In this document: piece after piece, positions 15,596-25,176 of the stretch
How positions within the stretch are numbered: the stretch's first letter is position 1
How the letters are laid out: every line of letters begins with the position of its first letter
Source of the DNA: Aquimarina sp042434915
GTDB taxonomy: Bacteria > Bacteroidota > Bacteroidia > Flavobacteriales > Flavobacteriaceae
Length of the DNA: 64,000 nt
Assembly: GCF_042434915.1 (NCBI RefSeq)
Contig: NZ_CP170198.1
Location: 434,001 to 498,000, forward strand
Direction of reading: 5' to 3'
The notes under the pieces: model-generated
The model's input: the letters and a program-made list of their open reading frames with translations, nothing else
Database searches by the model: none
What the model was told of the DNA's origin: nothing
Translations under genes and position numbers: made by a program

Positions 15596-17761
15596 TTATT
15601 TCTTAGGTATCGGGAAACCTCTATCACGCATCAAGGCTTCGATATTGGCATCGCGTCCTCTAAACTTACGATAGGCCTCTGCAGGATCCATAGCATTACG
15701 TGGAGCAAATAGATACTTTACTAATTTTGCAGCTATCTCCTTATCGTAAAATCCATCGGGGGCCTCTGCAAAAGCTTCGGCTGCATCAGCAGTTAATACA
15801 TCTGCCCACATATATCCATAGTATGCGGTTGCATAACCCTCGCCAGAAAAGACATGACCAAAGTGCGGTGTACGATGACGCATAACCATTTCTTTAGGCA
15901 TATTCATAGCAGCTAATGTTTCTCTTTCAAATGTATCTACATCAATATTTTCTGGATCTGCCAAATGAAGTTTCATATCAATCAAAGCTGAACCTAAATA
16001 TTCGGTTGTACCAAAACCTTGATTAAACGTTGACGCATTTTTTATTTTCTGAATTAATTCTTTTGGCATTGCTTTACCAGTTTCTTGATGCACTAAGTAG
16101 GTGTTAATTACTTTATCAGTGGATAACCAACGTTCTAACAATTGGGATTGAAACTCGGTATAGTCACGAACACCGCTATTGAGAGTTGGATATTTTACAT
16201 TGGATGCAAAAAAGTGTAAAGCATGACCAAACTCGTGAAAAAATGTGTTTGCATCATCCCAAGAAACCAATAAAGGTTCTCCAGGAGCAGGTTTTACAAA
16301 GTTAGAGTTGTTAGAGGCAAGTACTGTTTTTTCTCCTTCAAAACTTGTATAACTTCTGTAAGTTGTAGCCCAAGCACCAGAGCGTTTACCGGGTCTAGCA
16401 AAAGGATCTAAATACCACAGTCCAATGATTTTTCCATTTGTTTTATCGGTTACTTCCCATACATTTACATCTTCGTGAAATACAGGTACTTTACCTTTTG
16501 CTAATGGGGCAAAATTAAAGTTGAATAATTCTCCTGCAACAAAAAACATTGCCTCGGTTAGTTTGTCTAGTTGCAGATATTGTTTTACCTCGTCAGAGTC
16601 AAGATCATATTTCTGTTTTCTAACTTTTTCGGCATAATAACGATAATCCCAAGGCTCAATAGTAATTTTATCTTTGGCAGCATTGGCAACTGCTTGCATA
16701 TCTTTTACTTCTTCTTTAACTCTTGCGATAGCAGCAGGCCAAACGGCATTCATTAACTCCATTGCATTCTCGGGAGTTTTTGCCATACGATTTTGCAACC
16801 TCCATTGTGCATAATTATCATAGCCAAGTAAGCCTACACGCTCTTTGCGTAGTTTTAAAATTTCGGCAATGATCTTGTTATTGTCATGTTCATCCCCATT
16901 GTCACCTCTGGAGTAATATGTTTCCCATACCTTTTTGCGCAACGGCCGTTCTGTAGAATAGGTAAGAAATGGATCCATTGAAGAACGTGTGTTTGTAATG
17001 GCATATTTTCCTTGATGACCTCTATCATCTGCTGCCTTTGCATATGCTTTGATTAATCCTTCAGACAAACCGCCTAATTGATCTTTCTCTAAAAGTGTTA
17101 CATATCCTTCTTCATCGGCTAATACATTATTTGAGAATTCAGTATATAATTTTGAGAGTTCTTTATTAATTGCTGCATAGCGTTTTTTCTTTTCTGCATC
17201 TAGCGCAGCCCCTTGCATAGCAAACTCTTCGTATACTAATTGAACCACACGTTGTTGATCTGCAGGCAATGAATCTTTTTGAGAAGCATCATAAACTGAT
17301 TTGATTCGATCAAACAATTGTTGGTTTTGAGATATTTTTGAACGATACTCAGATATTTTTGGTGCTAGATCTTGCTGTATGTCTCTAAATTCTGGAGAGG
17401 ACATATTACTACTCCAGATACCGTAATAGGTAAAAGCACGATCTAGTGCTTTTCCTGATTTTTCCATAGCCACTATTGTATTTTCAAAACTAGGTGGTTC
17501 AGGATTTGTAGCGATGGCCTCAATCTCTTCAAGACTTTGAACCATTCCTTTTTCTATAGCCGTCTGTACATCGGTAACTTTCATTTTGTCAAATGCGGGA
17601 ACACCTCCATACGGTCCAGTCCATTCTTCCAAAAGAATGTTTGTTGTTTCTTTCTTAATCTCGGTTGTCACCTTTTCTTTTTTTTCGGAGCAACTGCTCA
17701 CGGTTAATGCTACTAGTAACCCTAAGGTTACATTTTTAGTTACTTTATTTTTAATATTCAT
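15596..17761 (-). CDS. M3-family metallopeptidase (Dcp-like), lipoprotein
   Basis: This is a zinc peptidase of the thimet oligopeptidase/Dcp family. From the chosen ATG (17761) it has 721 residues. It starts with a lipoprotein signal (TLGLLVALTVSSC, lipidated C24), so it sits in the envelope rather than the cytosol. The catalytic HEXXH is H509-E510-F-G-H513 in FFHEFGHALHFF. The third ligand and the downstream DYTEFQSQLLERW block also follow the family. It trims short peptides, likely dipeptides from the C-terminus. A longer frame begins at 17812 but would place a non-signal sequence before the signal peptide. It starts 10 bases after the M14 peptidase stop; the pair form an operon. Confidence 0.93.
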   Translation of the reverse strand: MNIKNKVTKNVTLGLLVALTVSSCSEKKEKVTTEIKKETTNILLEEWTGPYGGVPAFDKMKVTDVQTAIEKGMVQSLEEIEAIATNPEPPSFENTIVAMEKSGKALDRAFTYYGIWSSNMSSPEFRDIQQDLAPKISEYRSKISQNQQLFDRIKSVYDASQKDSLPADQQRVVQLVYEEFAMQGAALDAEKKKRYAAINKELSKLYTEFSNNVLADEEGYVTLLEKDQLGGLSEGLIKAYAKAADDRGHQGKYAITNTRSSMDPFLTYSTERPLRKKVWETYYSRGDNGDEHDNNKIIAEILKLRKERVGLLGYDNYAQWRLQNRMAKTPENAMELMNAVWPAAIARVKEEVKDMQAVANAAKDKITIEPWDYRYYAEKVRKQKYDLDSDEVKQYLQLDKLTEAMFFVAGELFNFNFAPLAKGKVPVFHEDVNVWEVTDKTNGKIIGLWYLDPFARPGKRSGAWATTYRSYTSFEGEKTVLASNNSNFVKPAPGEPLLVSWDDANTFFHEFGHALHFFASNVKYPTLNSGVRDYTEFQSQLLERWLSTDKVINTYLVHQETGKAMPKELIQKIKNASTFNQGFGTTEYLGSALIDMKLHLADPENIDVDTFERETLAAMNMPKEMVMRHRTPHFGHVFSGEGYATAYYGYMWADVLTADAAEAFAEAPDGFYDKEIAAKLVKYLFAPRNAMDPAEAYRKFRGRDANIEALMRDRGFPIPKK

Positions 17762-17771
17762 GATTGAGTAA

Positions 17772-20255
17772 TTAGATTCTAAATTTATTTGAATTTGTAA
17801 AGAATATGGCATTAACTAGAAATAATTTTCCATGTTCCCAGAATGCTCTGAACATAGGATTATCTACCATATAGATAATATTGCCATCTCCTATACGAGC
17901 TTCGCCAAAGACCAAGGAGTTTTTTAACCTTTTTAAAGCGTCTTTTCCTGCAAAGCCAGCGATAGCCTTTGGGATATCAATATAACCTACATTGTATCCA
18001 TTTTGAAGTAATTTATAAGAATCGGCACCAAGTTTTAAACTAAAATAATGGTTAGTATACCCAAAAGCCATGGGGTGCGAAGCATCAATTTTAGTTTTGA
18101 AAATTGTACCTGTAACAAAATTTTTGACACTCTCTCTTTCTCTTTGATCGTAGGCAATTTTATTGCCTAAAGTATCTTGATCTGTTTTGTTGGCTACATT
18201 TTTTTTAAGATCAAATCCTTCTTTATTAACAAACGCTTCAACTGCATTACCGATAGCAATCACTTTTCCTCCGTTGGCAATCCATGTTTTTAATGTACTA
18301 ATCGTTGTCTTGTCCAAGTATGTGGATAAAGCGCCATCGGGTAAGATCAAAACATCATATTGTTGCAAATCTATGCTTTTAAAATAGTCAGTATCAATGG
18401 ATGTGATTGGATATTTCAAAGTTTTTTCAAAAAAGTGCCACAGTTCACCATAACTCAATGATGAGGTGTGTGATCCTTTGAGTAAAGCAATTTTTTGGTT
18501 ATTAATTAATTTTACTTCGGGAGAGCCAAAATCGACTCCGGTTGTAGCAAAACCTGAAGCTGCTGCTACAATATTTCTCTTGTGAGTTTTGGCAATCTCA
18601 ATTACAGTAGAGTCGTAGTTCTTGAGGGTGCGATTATCACTTTTACTAATAATTAAACTTCCTTTTTTAAAAGTTTCGGTTCCGTTGGTAAAGTCCTTTT
18701 CGCTAAAGCGTACTTTGATATTATGCCTTAGTAAATCAGCCATAAAAGCGGCATCTTTAACACTATTCCACCTTGCAATATAACCAGCACCCTCAGGATT
18801 TGTAGTAGGTATAGTAACCGTATTACTTTTATTTTTAGTGTGAGGAACTAGCGTTTTTGACGCAATTGCCTCTAATCCGTATGCGTAAGGAATACCCCAA
18901 GCAGTAATATCGTAGGTTAAAGGATCACTGACTTTGGTCTTTGGCTCAAAAAGTACCGTAACCATCGCACCTTTAGGTTGATTAGTGCTAACTACCAAAG
19001 CATTTTTGGTGGTCTGCTTGACAAGCTTAGCACTCGTGTAATCAAATCCCTTGATCGCGGCATTTGAACTAAAGCCGTATTGGATATCATGCATTTCTAA
19101 AAGTTCAATCAGTGCATCAATCTTATCCTGATGTCCTTGTAACACGTAGCTTTTATAATTAGCAATAGTAGAGGAGAAAAAATTTCTGAATTCATCATTC
19201 AATTTGGTGGCATTTTGAGAAGCGATTTCTATAGTAGATAGACCTGTTGTTGTATGGTGATCTGCTCTATCTTTGAGTGTAAGTATATAACCTTCGTCGG
19301 TTTGAATTCCTAAACCAGCACGTCCATGACCAGCTTGCTCATAGGTCATGCCAATAGCTCCCATAAAAGTAGGGTAGGTATCACCATAACTGGGATATAG
19401 TAGATCAAAACGCTCTTTTGTAAAATATAACCAGCCTTCTTTATCAAAATATTTGGCATGATTTTTACCAATTTGTGTTTGAAAATCCCGTTGCCACGGT
19501 GTAATTATTTCATGAAAGGGCTCTGCTGCGGGAGCGAAATAGTAAGGTTCATTGATCCCTTGTTCATGAAAATCTACATGAATATGGGGCATCCATTGGT
19601 TGTATATTTTGAGGCGTTGCTGCGTTTCGATTTGAGTTGCCCACGCCCAATCTCGATTAAGGTCGAATAGATAATGGTTGGGTCTTCCTCCTGGCCATGG
19701 TTCGTTGTGCTCTGTTGCGTGTTGATCGATCGTATATGGCGTTGCTCTAGTTTGATTATACCAATTGACATAACGATCACGTCCATCAGGATTAATACAT
19801 GGATCCATGATGATAACCGTGTTTGATAGCCATTCTTGTTTTTCGGTAATCAAGGTATACAAAGTTTTCATGGCAGCCTCGGTACTTGAGGCTTCATTAC
19901 CGTGTACATTATAGCTAAGCCATACTAGAGCGACTTTGGGGGTGGTTGAAGGTTTTGTACCATCAACATTCGATAAATTATTTTGTCGAATAGTTTCAAT
20001 GTTTTTTAAGTTTTCTGCTGAAGAAATTACGGCATATGTAAGAGGTCTCCGCTCATTTGTTTTTCCATAAGTGTTATACGTAACCATATCTGACGCATTA
20101 GCTACAGCTTCAAAATAGCGTACTACATCTGCATGACGTGTGAATTGTTCTCCAATTGCATAACCTAAAAATTTTTCTGGAGAAGGGATGCTAGTTTGTG
20201 AATGCATCCAGAATCCAAATAGTGTGAAAAAGAAGACTAAAATTATTTTCTTCAT
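17772..20255 (-). CDS. Exported M14-family zinc carboxypeptidase
   Basis: This 827-residue protein has a signal peptide (MKKIILVFFFTLFGFWMHSQ). The M14 domain covers about 25-340. The zinc ligands are H118 and E121 (VHGNEASSTE) and H230 (VDFHEQG), with the NPDGRDRY and RDWAWA substrate-site segments between. A central beta-rich region is followed, at about 560-720, by a domain resembling a class I glutamine-amidotransferase-like fold (FGSPEVKLINNQKIALLKGS, LQQYDVLILPDGALS). This architecture is common in Bacteroidota exported M14 enzymes. Together with the M3 peptidase immediately downstream, it suggests sequential breakdown of external peptides. It heads the two-gene operon. Confidence 0.92.
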   Translation of the reverse strand: MKKIILVFFFTLFGFWMHSQTSIPSPEKFLGYAIGEQFTRHADVVRYFEAVANASDMVTYNTYGKTNERRPLTYAVISSAENLKNIETIRQNNLSNVDGTKPSTTPKVALVWLSYNVHGNEASSTEAAMKTLYTLITEKQEWLSNTVIIMDPCINPDGRDRYVNWYNQTRATPYTIDQHATEHNEPWPGGRPNHYLFDLNRDWAWATQIETQQRLKIYNQWMPHIHVDFHEQGINEPYYFAPAAEPFHEIITPWQRDFQTQIGKNHAKYFDKEGWLYFTKERFDLLYPSYGDTYPTFMGAIGMTYEQAGHGRAGLGIQTDEGYILTLKDRADHHTTTGLSTIEIASQNATKLNDEFRNFFSSTIANYKSYVLQGHQDKIDALIELLEMHDIQYGFSSNAAIKGFDYTSAKLVKQTTKNALVVSTNQPKGAMVTVLFEPKTKVSDPLTYDITAWGIPYAYGLEAIASKTLVPHTKNKSNTVTIPTTNPEGAGYIARWNSVKDAAFMADLLRHNIKVRFSEKDFTNGTETFKKGSLIISKSDNRTLKNYDSTVIEIAKTHKRNIVAAASGFATTGVDFGSPEVKLINNQKIALLKGSHTSSLSYGELWHFFEKTLKYPITSIDTDYFKSIDLQQYDVLILPDGALSTYLDKTTISTLKTWIANGGKVIAIGNAVEAFVNKEGFDLKKNVANKTDQDTLGNKIAYDQRERESVKNFVTGTIFKTKIDASHPMAFGYTNHYFSLKLGADSYKLLQNGYNVGYIDIPKAIAGFAGKDALKRLKNSLVFGEARIGDGNIIYMVDNPMFRAFWEHGKLFLVNAIFFTNSNKFRI

Positions 20256-20451
20256 TGAATAAAAATTAGTTTTTAATTAAAGGCCTAAATTTATGGATAA
20301 TTTTTGCACTTAGTACAATTTATAGTGGATAACCGGTATAGATGCGTAGTATTATTAAAAGCAAAACTGCACATTTCTAATCGGTATTAACGTAAAATTA
20401 GGATTTGAATTAACAATCTAATGTATCTTTATCCTTTTTAAAAAAGTAACT

Positions 20452-22050
20452 ATGCCAAGTGACTATATTTCATTTAAAGATTCGGGTTATTTTTCTTCCC
20501 TTATTATGGATTATTTAGATCAAAAGAGTCAATTAAAGTCATTTTACAATAGATTTCCTAGTATTGAACAGTTTTCAGATCAAATTGCTGAAAAAAAACA
20601 AAGTTACGATCCAGACACAAGAGCCATACTGGTTTCAGCTCTAGAAAAGCAGTACGAAGGAATCGATGCATCATCTGCTACCAAAAGTAATATACAGGCA
20701 TTAAAAAAAGATATAACATTTACAATTACGACTGGGCATCAACTTAATTTATTTACAGGCCCTTTATATTTTTTGTACAAAATTGTTTCTGCAATCAATT
20801 TGTCAAAGCGATTAAAAGCGACGTATCCTACTCAAAATTTTGTGCCGATTTATTGGATGGCTACAGAAGATCATGACTTTGAAGAAATCAATTTTTTTAA
20901 TTTCAAAGGTAAAAAATTGCAGTGGAATAGGACTGCTGAAGGAGCCGTTGGAAGAATGGATCTTGAAGGTTTAGATAAAATTCTTGAGGTATTTTCATTA
21001 GAAATTGGACTTGGTACAAATGCAGATACATTAAAATCATTGTTTGAGGAAGCTTATCTAACTCATGCTACACTAACTGAAGCTACTCGATTTTTGGCTA
21101 ATGCACTATTCGGGGATTCTGGTTTAGTGATTCTAGATGGAGACGATAGATCACTCAAACAGCTTTTTGCTCCGTATGTTGAGAGCGAGCTATTGCATCA
21201 AACTAGTTATAATTCAATACTCCCTACGGCAAATGCATTGGCAGATCTTGGATATACTGTACAAGTGAATTCTCGAGAAATTAATCTTTTTTATTTAACT
21301 AATGGTTTGAGAGAACGTATTATAAAACGAGAAAGTTCGTATTATGTCAACGAAACTGATATTGTGTGGAGTGAAACGGATATTTTACAAGAATTAAAAG
21401 AATTTCCAGAGCGTTTTAGTCCTAATGTAATGATGCGTCCTTTGTATCAAGAAGTAATCTTGCCAAATCTTTGCTATATTGGTGGTGGCGGAGAATTAGC
21501 ATATTGGCTTGAATTAAAACAGTATTTTGATGCTGTGAAAACCTCTTTTCCGATACTATTACTTAGAAATTCTATATTACTAAAAAATCAGAAACTTGCA
21601 AAAAAGCAAAATAAATTAGAAGTATCTGATAAAGATTTATTTCTCAAATCTCATGAGTTGATTAATAGAAAGGTACGACAAGTATCCAATATCAATATTG
21701 ACCTTACGCCCCAACGCAATCACCTTAAAGATCAGTTTTCTAATTTGTATGAGCTTGCAGCACAAACAGATGTTTCTTTTATTAATGCGGTAAAGGCTCA
21801 AGAAGTCAAACAGTTAAAGGGATTGGACGTGTTAGAAACACGTTTGTTAAAAGCACAACGACTTAAATTAAAAGATCATGTAGAGCGCGTTACCAAATTA
21901 CAAAATGAACTTTTTCCTAATCAAAGTTTGCAAGAACGAACTAAGAATTTTTCTGAGTTTTATCTAGAATATGGTCAAAATCTTATCGATACTTTACTTA
22001 AAACCCTAGACCCTTTACGATTAGAGTTTGTGATTCTTACAATGCCATAG
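20452..22050 (+). CDS. bshC: Bacillithiol biosynthesis cysteine-adding enzyme BshC
   Basis: BshC joins cysteine to glucosaminyl-malate in the last step of bacillithiol synthesis. The protein has 532 residues, normal for the family. It contains TGHQLNLFTGPLYFLYKI (about 94-111) and PIYWMATEDHDFEEI (about 132-146), both typical of BshC's nucleotide-binding core, and YIGGGGELAYWLELK near 350. The C-terminal half is helical coiled coil. Bacillithiol occurs in many Bacteroidota as well as Firmicutes. The partner genes bshA and bshB are not in this window. A near-consensus TATCTTTA box at 20424 precedes the ATG by about 20 bases. Confidence 0.95.
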   Translation: MPSDYISFKDSGYFSSLIMDYLDQKSQLKSFYNRFPSIEQFSDQIAEKKQSYDPDTRAILVSALEKQYEGIDASSATKSNIQALKKDITFTITTGHQLNLFTGPLYFLYKIVSAINLSKRLKATYPTQNFVPIYWMATEDHDFEEINFFNFKGKKLQWNRTAEGAVGRMDLEGLDKILEVFSLEIGLGTNADTLKSLFEEAYLTHATLTEATRFLANALFGDSGLVILDGDDRSLKQLFAPYVESELLHQTSYNSILPTANALADLGYTVQVNSREINLFYLTNGLRERIIKRESSYYVNETDIVWSETDILQELKEFPERFSPNVMMRPLYQEVILPNLCYIGGGGELAYWLELKQYFDAVKTSFPILLLRNSILLKNQKLAKKQNKLEVSDKDLFLKSHELINRKVRQVSNINIDLTPQRNHLKDQFSNLYELAAQTDVSFINAVKAQEVKQLKGLDVLETRLLKAQRLKLKDHVERVTKLQNELFPNQSLQERTKNFSEFYLEYGQNLIDTLLKTLDPLRLEFVILTMP

Positions 22051-22061
22051 CAGCGGCAACT

Positions 22062-22607
22062 TTATGGAGCTATAAAAACACCTTTCCATTCATTTTTTAA
22101 TAGCTTAAACTGCACACGTATATGATTTGGACGTTTTAAACGTAAATATTCTATCTCGTCTGGAATAAACTTCAAGGCGGTAAAAAAATGTTTTGTTTCT
22201 AAATAATCAATAGCAGTTGGATCTTTAAGGGTTTCTCCAGGAGTTTGCTGCGTAGTGTAGTCCTTTTTGGAGGGATCTGGAATTTGTTCCCAGATTTTTT
22301 TTAGGGTAAATGGATCTGTTACAAGATGTGCAGTTGCTTTGATGGATAATTGTATAAAACGATTTCTGTCCAAAAAAAGAAGACTTACTTTTTGATTTTG
22401 TTGTAGATGTGTTATTTTTTTGGAACGCTTATCGGTATAGGCATATAGATGTAAGTTAGTATCTAGATCCCTTAAAACTACAGTGCGTACGTGTGGAATA
22501 TTATTAGAATCATTTGTGGCTAAAGCAAAATATCGAAACGGATGATCTTTTTGTGTTATAGCAGTCTTTAAATCTTGTTGTATCGCCTTAAAAATTAAAT
22601 CAATCAT
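22062..22607 (-). CDS. FMN-binding pyridoxamine 5'-phosphate oxidase-like protein
   Basis: This 181-residue split-barrel flavoprotein contains the PNPOx-like segments FRYFALATNDSNNIPHVRTV and LRDLDTNLHLYAYTDKRSKK, which form the FMN phosphate site. Members include true PNP oxidases and general stress flavoproteins. The C-terminus YLRLKRPNHIRVQF resembles the end of PdxH-like proteins but is shorter, so vitamin B6 oxidase activity is not assured. It is convergent with bshC, only 11 bases apart. Confidence 0.85.
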   Translation of the reverse strand: MIDLIFKAIQQDLKTAITQKDHPFRYFALATNDSNNIPHVRTVVLRDLDTNLHLYAYTDKRSKKITHLQQNQKVSLLFLDRNRFIQLSIKATAHLVTDPFTLKKIWEQIPDPSKKDYTTQQTPGETLKDPTAIDYLETKHFFTALKFIPDEIEYLRLKRPNHIRVQFKLLKNEWKGVFIAP

Positions 22608-22671
22608 GTTCTTAAAGTTATTTACTAGAATCTAAGGTATTTATAATCATAAACTATTACTATGAGATAAA

Positions 22672-23439
22672 TCATTTCCATACAGAATTTTCTAACCAAT
22701 TAACAGCAGTACTTAATTCGTCCACATAGTCACATGCTTTGATATGAGTTTTATCAATTGCACTATGAAAAGTCAACTTTGAACCGATTTTACGTGCCTC
22801 AGTTATTCTTTTTTGAACTTTCTTAAATGAGAAAAGTTGATCTTTGGTACCTTGAATTACGTAGGTAGGTGTTGTAATGATCTCATTTGTTTTGCCGCTA
22901 GATGCCATCAAAATAAAAGCAGAAAAAGGAGTATTGGGATCTTGTGCTCGTTCCCAACCAGCCAAGGCGCCATTACTATAACCGATTAAAACAATTTTAT
23001 CAGGATCAATAGGCCAATGCTGTTTGGCCAAAAAAATAAAATCATCAATTCGTTTTTGTAAATATGTTAGGCTCCAGGTTCTCCATGCTCCCGATGGACT
23101 AAAAATAAAACTTTCTATGGTGCTGAATGCAGGAGCCACTAAACAATTGCTAAATTTTAGATGATTTTTACTGGCTACTCCGCCATGCAGTGAAATAAAT
23201 AGAGGATAACGTTTGTTAGGTTCAAGTTTAGGAGATTTTAAATTAAATTTCCAATCAGATTTGTTGTCTAACGTTGTAATGGATCCATTCGTTTCGGTTG
23301 AATCAATTGGTATGGAAAGAAAAGAAGTTGTTTCTAGACTGAGTTTGTTTTTAGTCAAAAATTTCTTACTCATACAGCTACTATAACCTAGGCCGCATAG
23401 AAGAATAATAAAAATGAATTTCACTTGTATAGCGTGCAT
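22672..23439 (-). CDS. Alpha/beta-hydrolase lipoprotein (esterase/PHB-depolymerase type)
   Basis: This protein of about 255 residues begins at the ATG giving MHAIQVK, followed by a lipoprotein signal (FIFIILLCGLGYSSC). The hydrolase core has an oxyanion-hole segment PLFISLHGGVASKN and the nucleophile elbow GYSNG. The catalytic Asp lies in TYVIQGTKDQLFSF and the His in KTHIKAC. Esterase or peptidase-like activity on an unknown substrate at the envelope is likely. An earlier in-frame start at 23466 would put nine polar residues before the signal. Confidence 0.87.
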   Translation of the reverse strand: MHAIQVKFIFIILLCGLGYSSCMSKKFLTKNKLSLETTSFLSIPIDSTETNGSITTLDNKSDWKFNLKSPKLEPNKRYPLFISLHGGVASKNHLKFSNCLVAPAFSTIESFIFSPSGAWRTWSLTYLQKRIDDFIFLAKQHWPIDPDKIVLIGYSNGALAGWERAQDPNTPFSAFILMASSGKTNEIITTPTYVIQGTKDQLFSFKKVQKRITEARKIGSKLTFHSAIDKTHIKACDYVDELSTAVNWLENSVWK

Positions 23440-23561
23440 GTGTTTTTTAGATAAAGGTAAGTACATGTAAGTTTTTTTAAGCGTTAGAGTCTATGTTTAT
23501 AAAAATATTAACGAAGTGAAAAATTAAGTCATTTAGGATTTCGGAGTTCTTAATTTAATTT

Positions 23562-23569
23562 TATTTTTG
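23562..23569 (+). promoter_or_regulatory. -7-like box directly before guaA
   Basis: TATTTTTG matches TAnnTTTG exactly but ends only three bases before the guaA ATG at 23573. If it is used, the transcript would start at or inside the start codon (leaderless). Otherwise it is a chance match in T-rich sequence. Confidence 0.35.
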
Positions 23570-23572
23570 CCT

Positions 23573-25102
23573 ATGCAAAACAACGTACTCATTTTAGATT
23601 TTGGATCACAATATACTCAGTTAATCGCTAGACGGGTTAGAGAGTTGAACATCTATTGTGAAATCCATCCGTATCATAAGCTTCCCGAAAATGTTTCGGA
23701 CTTTAAAGCTGTAATTTTATCAGGATCCCCATTCTCTGTTAGATCAGAAGATGCGCCACATCCCGATCTATCAAAAATAAGAGGAAAACTACCTTTATTG
23801 GCCATCTGTTATGGTGCACAATATTTAGCACATTTTCATGGAGGACAAGTAGCGCCATCGGCTACTAGAGAGTATGGTAGAGCTAATCTTTCTATTTTGA
23901 TCAAAGAAGACCAGTTTTTTGAAGGGATTAACGATGGTTCTCAGGTTTGGATGAGTCATAGTGATACCATAAAAGATTTACCAAAAAATGGAGTGCGTTT
24001 GGCATCAACCACAGACGTAGCAAATGCTGCTTATAAAATTGAAGGAGAACAAACCTATGCAATCCAATTTCATCCAGAAGTATATCACTCAACAGATGGA
24101 AAACAACTTTTGGATAATTTTTTAATAAAAATCGCTGGAGTAACTCCAGATTGGACACCTGACGCTTTTGTAGAAACCACCGTTGCCGAGTTGAAAGAAA
24201 AAATAGGAAACGAGAAAGTGGTTTTAGGATTAAGCGGGGGCGTCGACTCTACGGTAGCAGCTATATTATTACATAAAGCAATAGGTAGTAATTTACATTG
24301 TATATTTGTAAATAACGGATTATTGCGTAAGGATGAGTTTTCGTCGGTACTTAAACAGTATGAAGGGATGGGACTTAATGTTAAGGGAGTTGATGCTTCG
24401 GCACGCTTTTTGGATGCGTTAGCGGGAAAAAGTGATCCAGAAGAGAAAAGAAAAACCATCGGAAATTCTTTTATCGAAGTTTTTGATGATGAGTCACATC
24501 AAATTGAAGACGCAAAATGGTTAGGACAGGGTACAATTTATCCTGATGTTATAGAATCTGTTTCGGTTAATGGTCCCTCTGTAACTATCAAGTCTCATCA
24601 CAATGTAGGAGGATTACCAGATTTTATGAAATTAAAAATAGTAGAACCTTTACGTATGTTATTTAAAGATGAGGTACGACGTGTAGGAGCTTCTTTAGGA
24701 ATTGATCCTTTATTGTTGGGCAGACATCCATTTCCAGGACCTGGATTGGCCATTCGGATTTTGGGAGATATTACAGCAGAAAAAGTACGTGTTTTGCAAG
24801 AAGTTGATGCCATATTTATTAATGGTCTACGAGCAAACGGTTTGTATGATAAGGTATGGCAAGCAGGGGCAATTTTACTACCCGTAAATACAGTTGGTGT
24901 TATGGGGGATGAACGAACCTATGAAAATTGTGTAGCTTTACGTGCAGTAGAAAGTACAGATGGAATGACAGCCGATTGGGTAAATTTACCATATGAGTTT
25001 TTACAAAAGACCTCAAACGAGATAATAAATAGAGTAAAAGGCGTTAATAGAGTAGTATACGATATTAGTTCAAAACCACCAGCAACTATAGAATGGGAGT
25101 AG
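23573..25102 (+). CDS. guaA: GMP synthase (glutamine-hydrolysing)
   Basis: GuaA aminates XMP to GMP using glutamine and ATP. The protein has 509 residues. The N-terminal class I amidotransferase domain has its nucleophile C79 in LAICYGAQYL and the His-Glu pair in IQFHPEVYHS. The ATP-pyrophosphatase domain has the PP-loop LGLSGGVDSTVAA at about 217. The C-terminal dimerisation domain ends in the usual SSKPPATIEWE. The ATG at 23573 gives MQNNVLILDFGSQYTQ, the standard N-terminus; a TTG two codons earlier would add only Met-Pro. The LysM gene follows after 74 bases and may be cotranscribed. Confidence 0.98.
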   Translation: MQNNVLILDFGSQYTQLIARRVRELNIYCEIHPYHKLPENVSDFKAVILSGSPFSVRSEDAPHPDLSKIRGKLPLLAICYGAQYLAHFHGGQVAPSATREYGRANLSILIKEDQFFEGINDGSQVWMSHSDTIKDLPKNGVRLASTTDVANAAYKIEGEQTYAIQFHPEVYHSTDGKQLLDNFLIKIAGVTPDWTPDAFVETTVAELKEKIGNEKVVLGLSGGVDSTVAAILLHKAIGSNLHCIFVNNGLLRKDEFSSVLKQYEGMGLNVKGVDASARFLDALAGKSDPEEKRKTIGNSFIEVFDDESHQIEDAKWLGQGTIYPDVIESVSVNGPSVTIKSHHNVGGLPDFMKLKIVEPLRMLFKDEVRRVGASLGIDPLLLGRHPFPGPGLAIRILGDITAEKVRVLQEVDAIFINGLRANGLYDKVWQAGAILLPVNTVGVMGDERTYENCVALRAVESTDGMTADWVNLPYEFLQKTSNEIINRVKGVNRVVYDISSKPPATIEWE

Positions 25103-25176
25103 TCCTGTAATGATACTAGTTAAGTGTAGGGATTGTGAAATAAACGTTTTTAAAATAAATTAATACAACGATAGGG

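Noticed and set aside
22040..22062. Terminator between bshC and the convergent flavoprotein gene
   Set aside because: Only a four-base TGCC/GGCA pairing is present in the 11-base gap; too weak to call.
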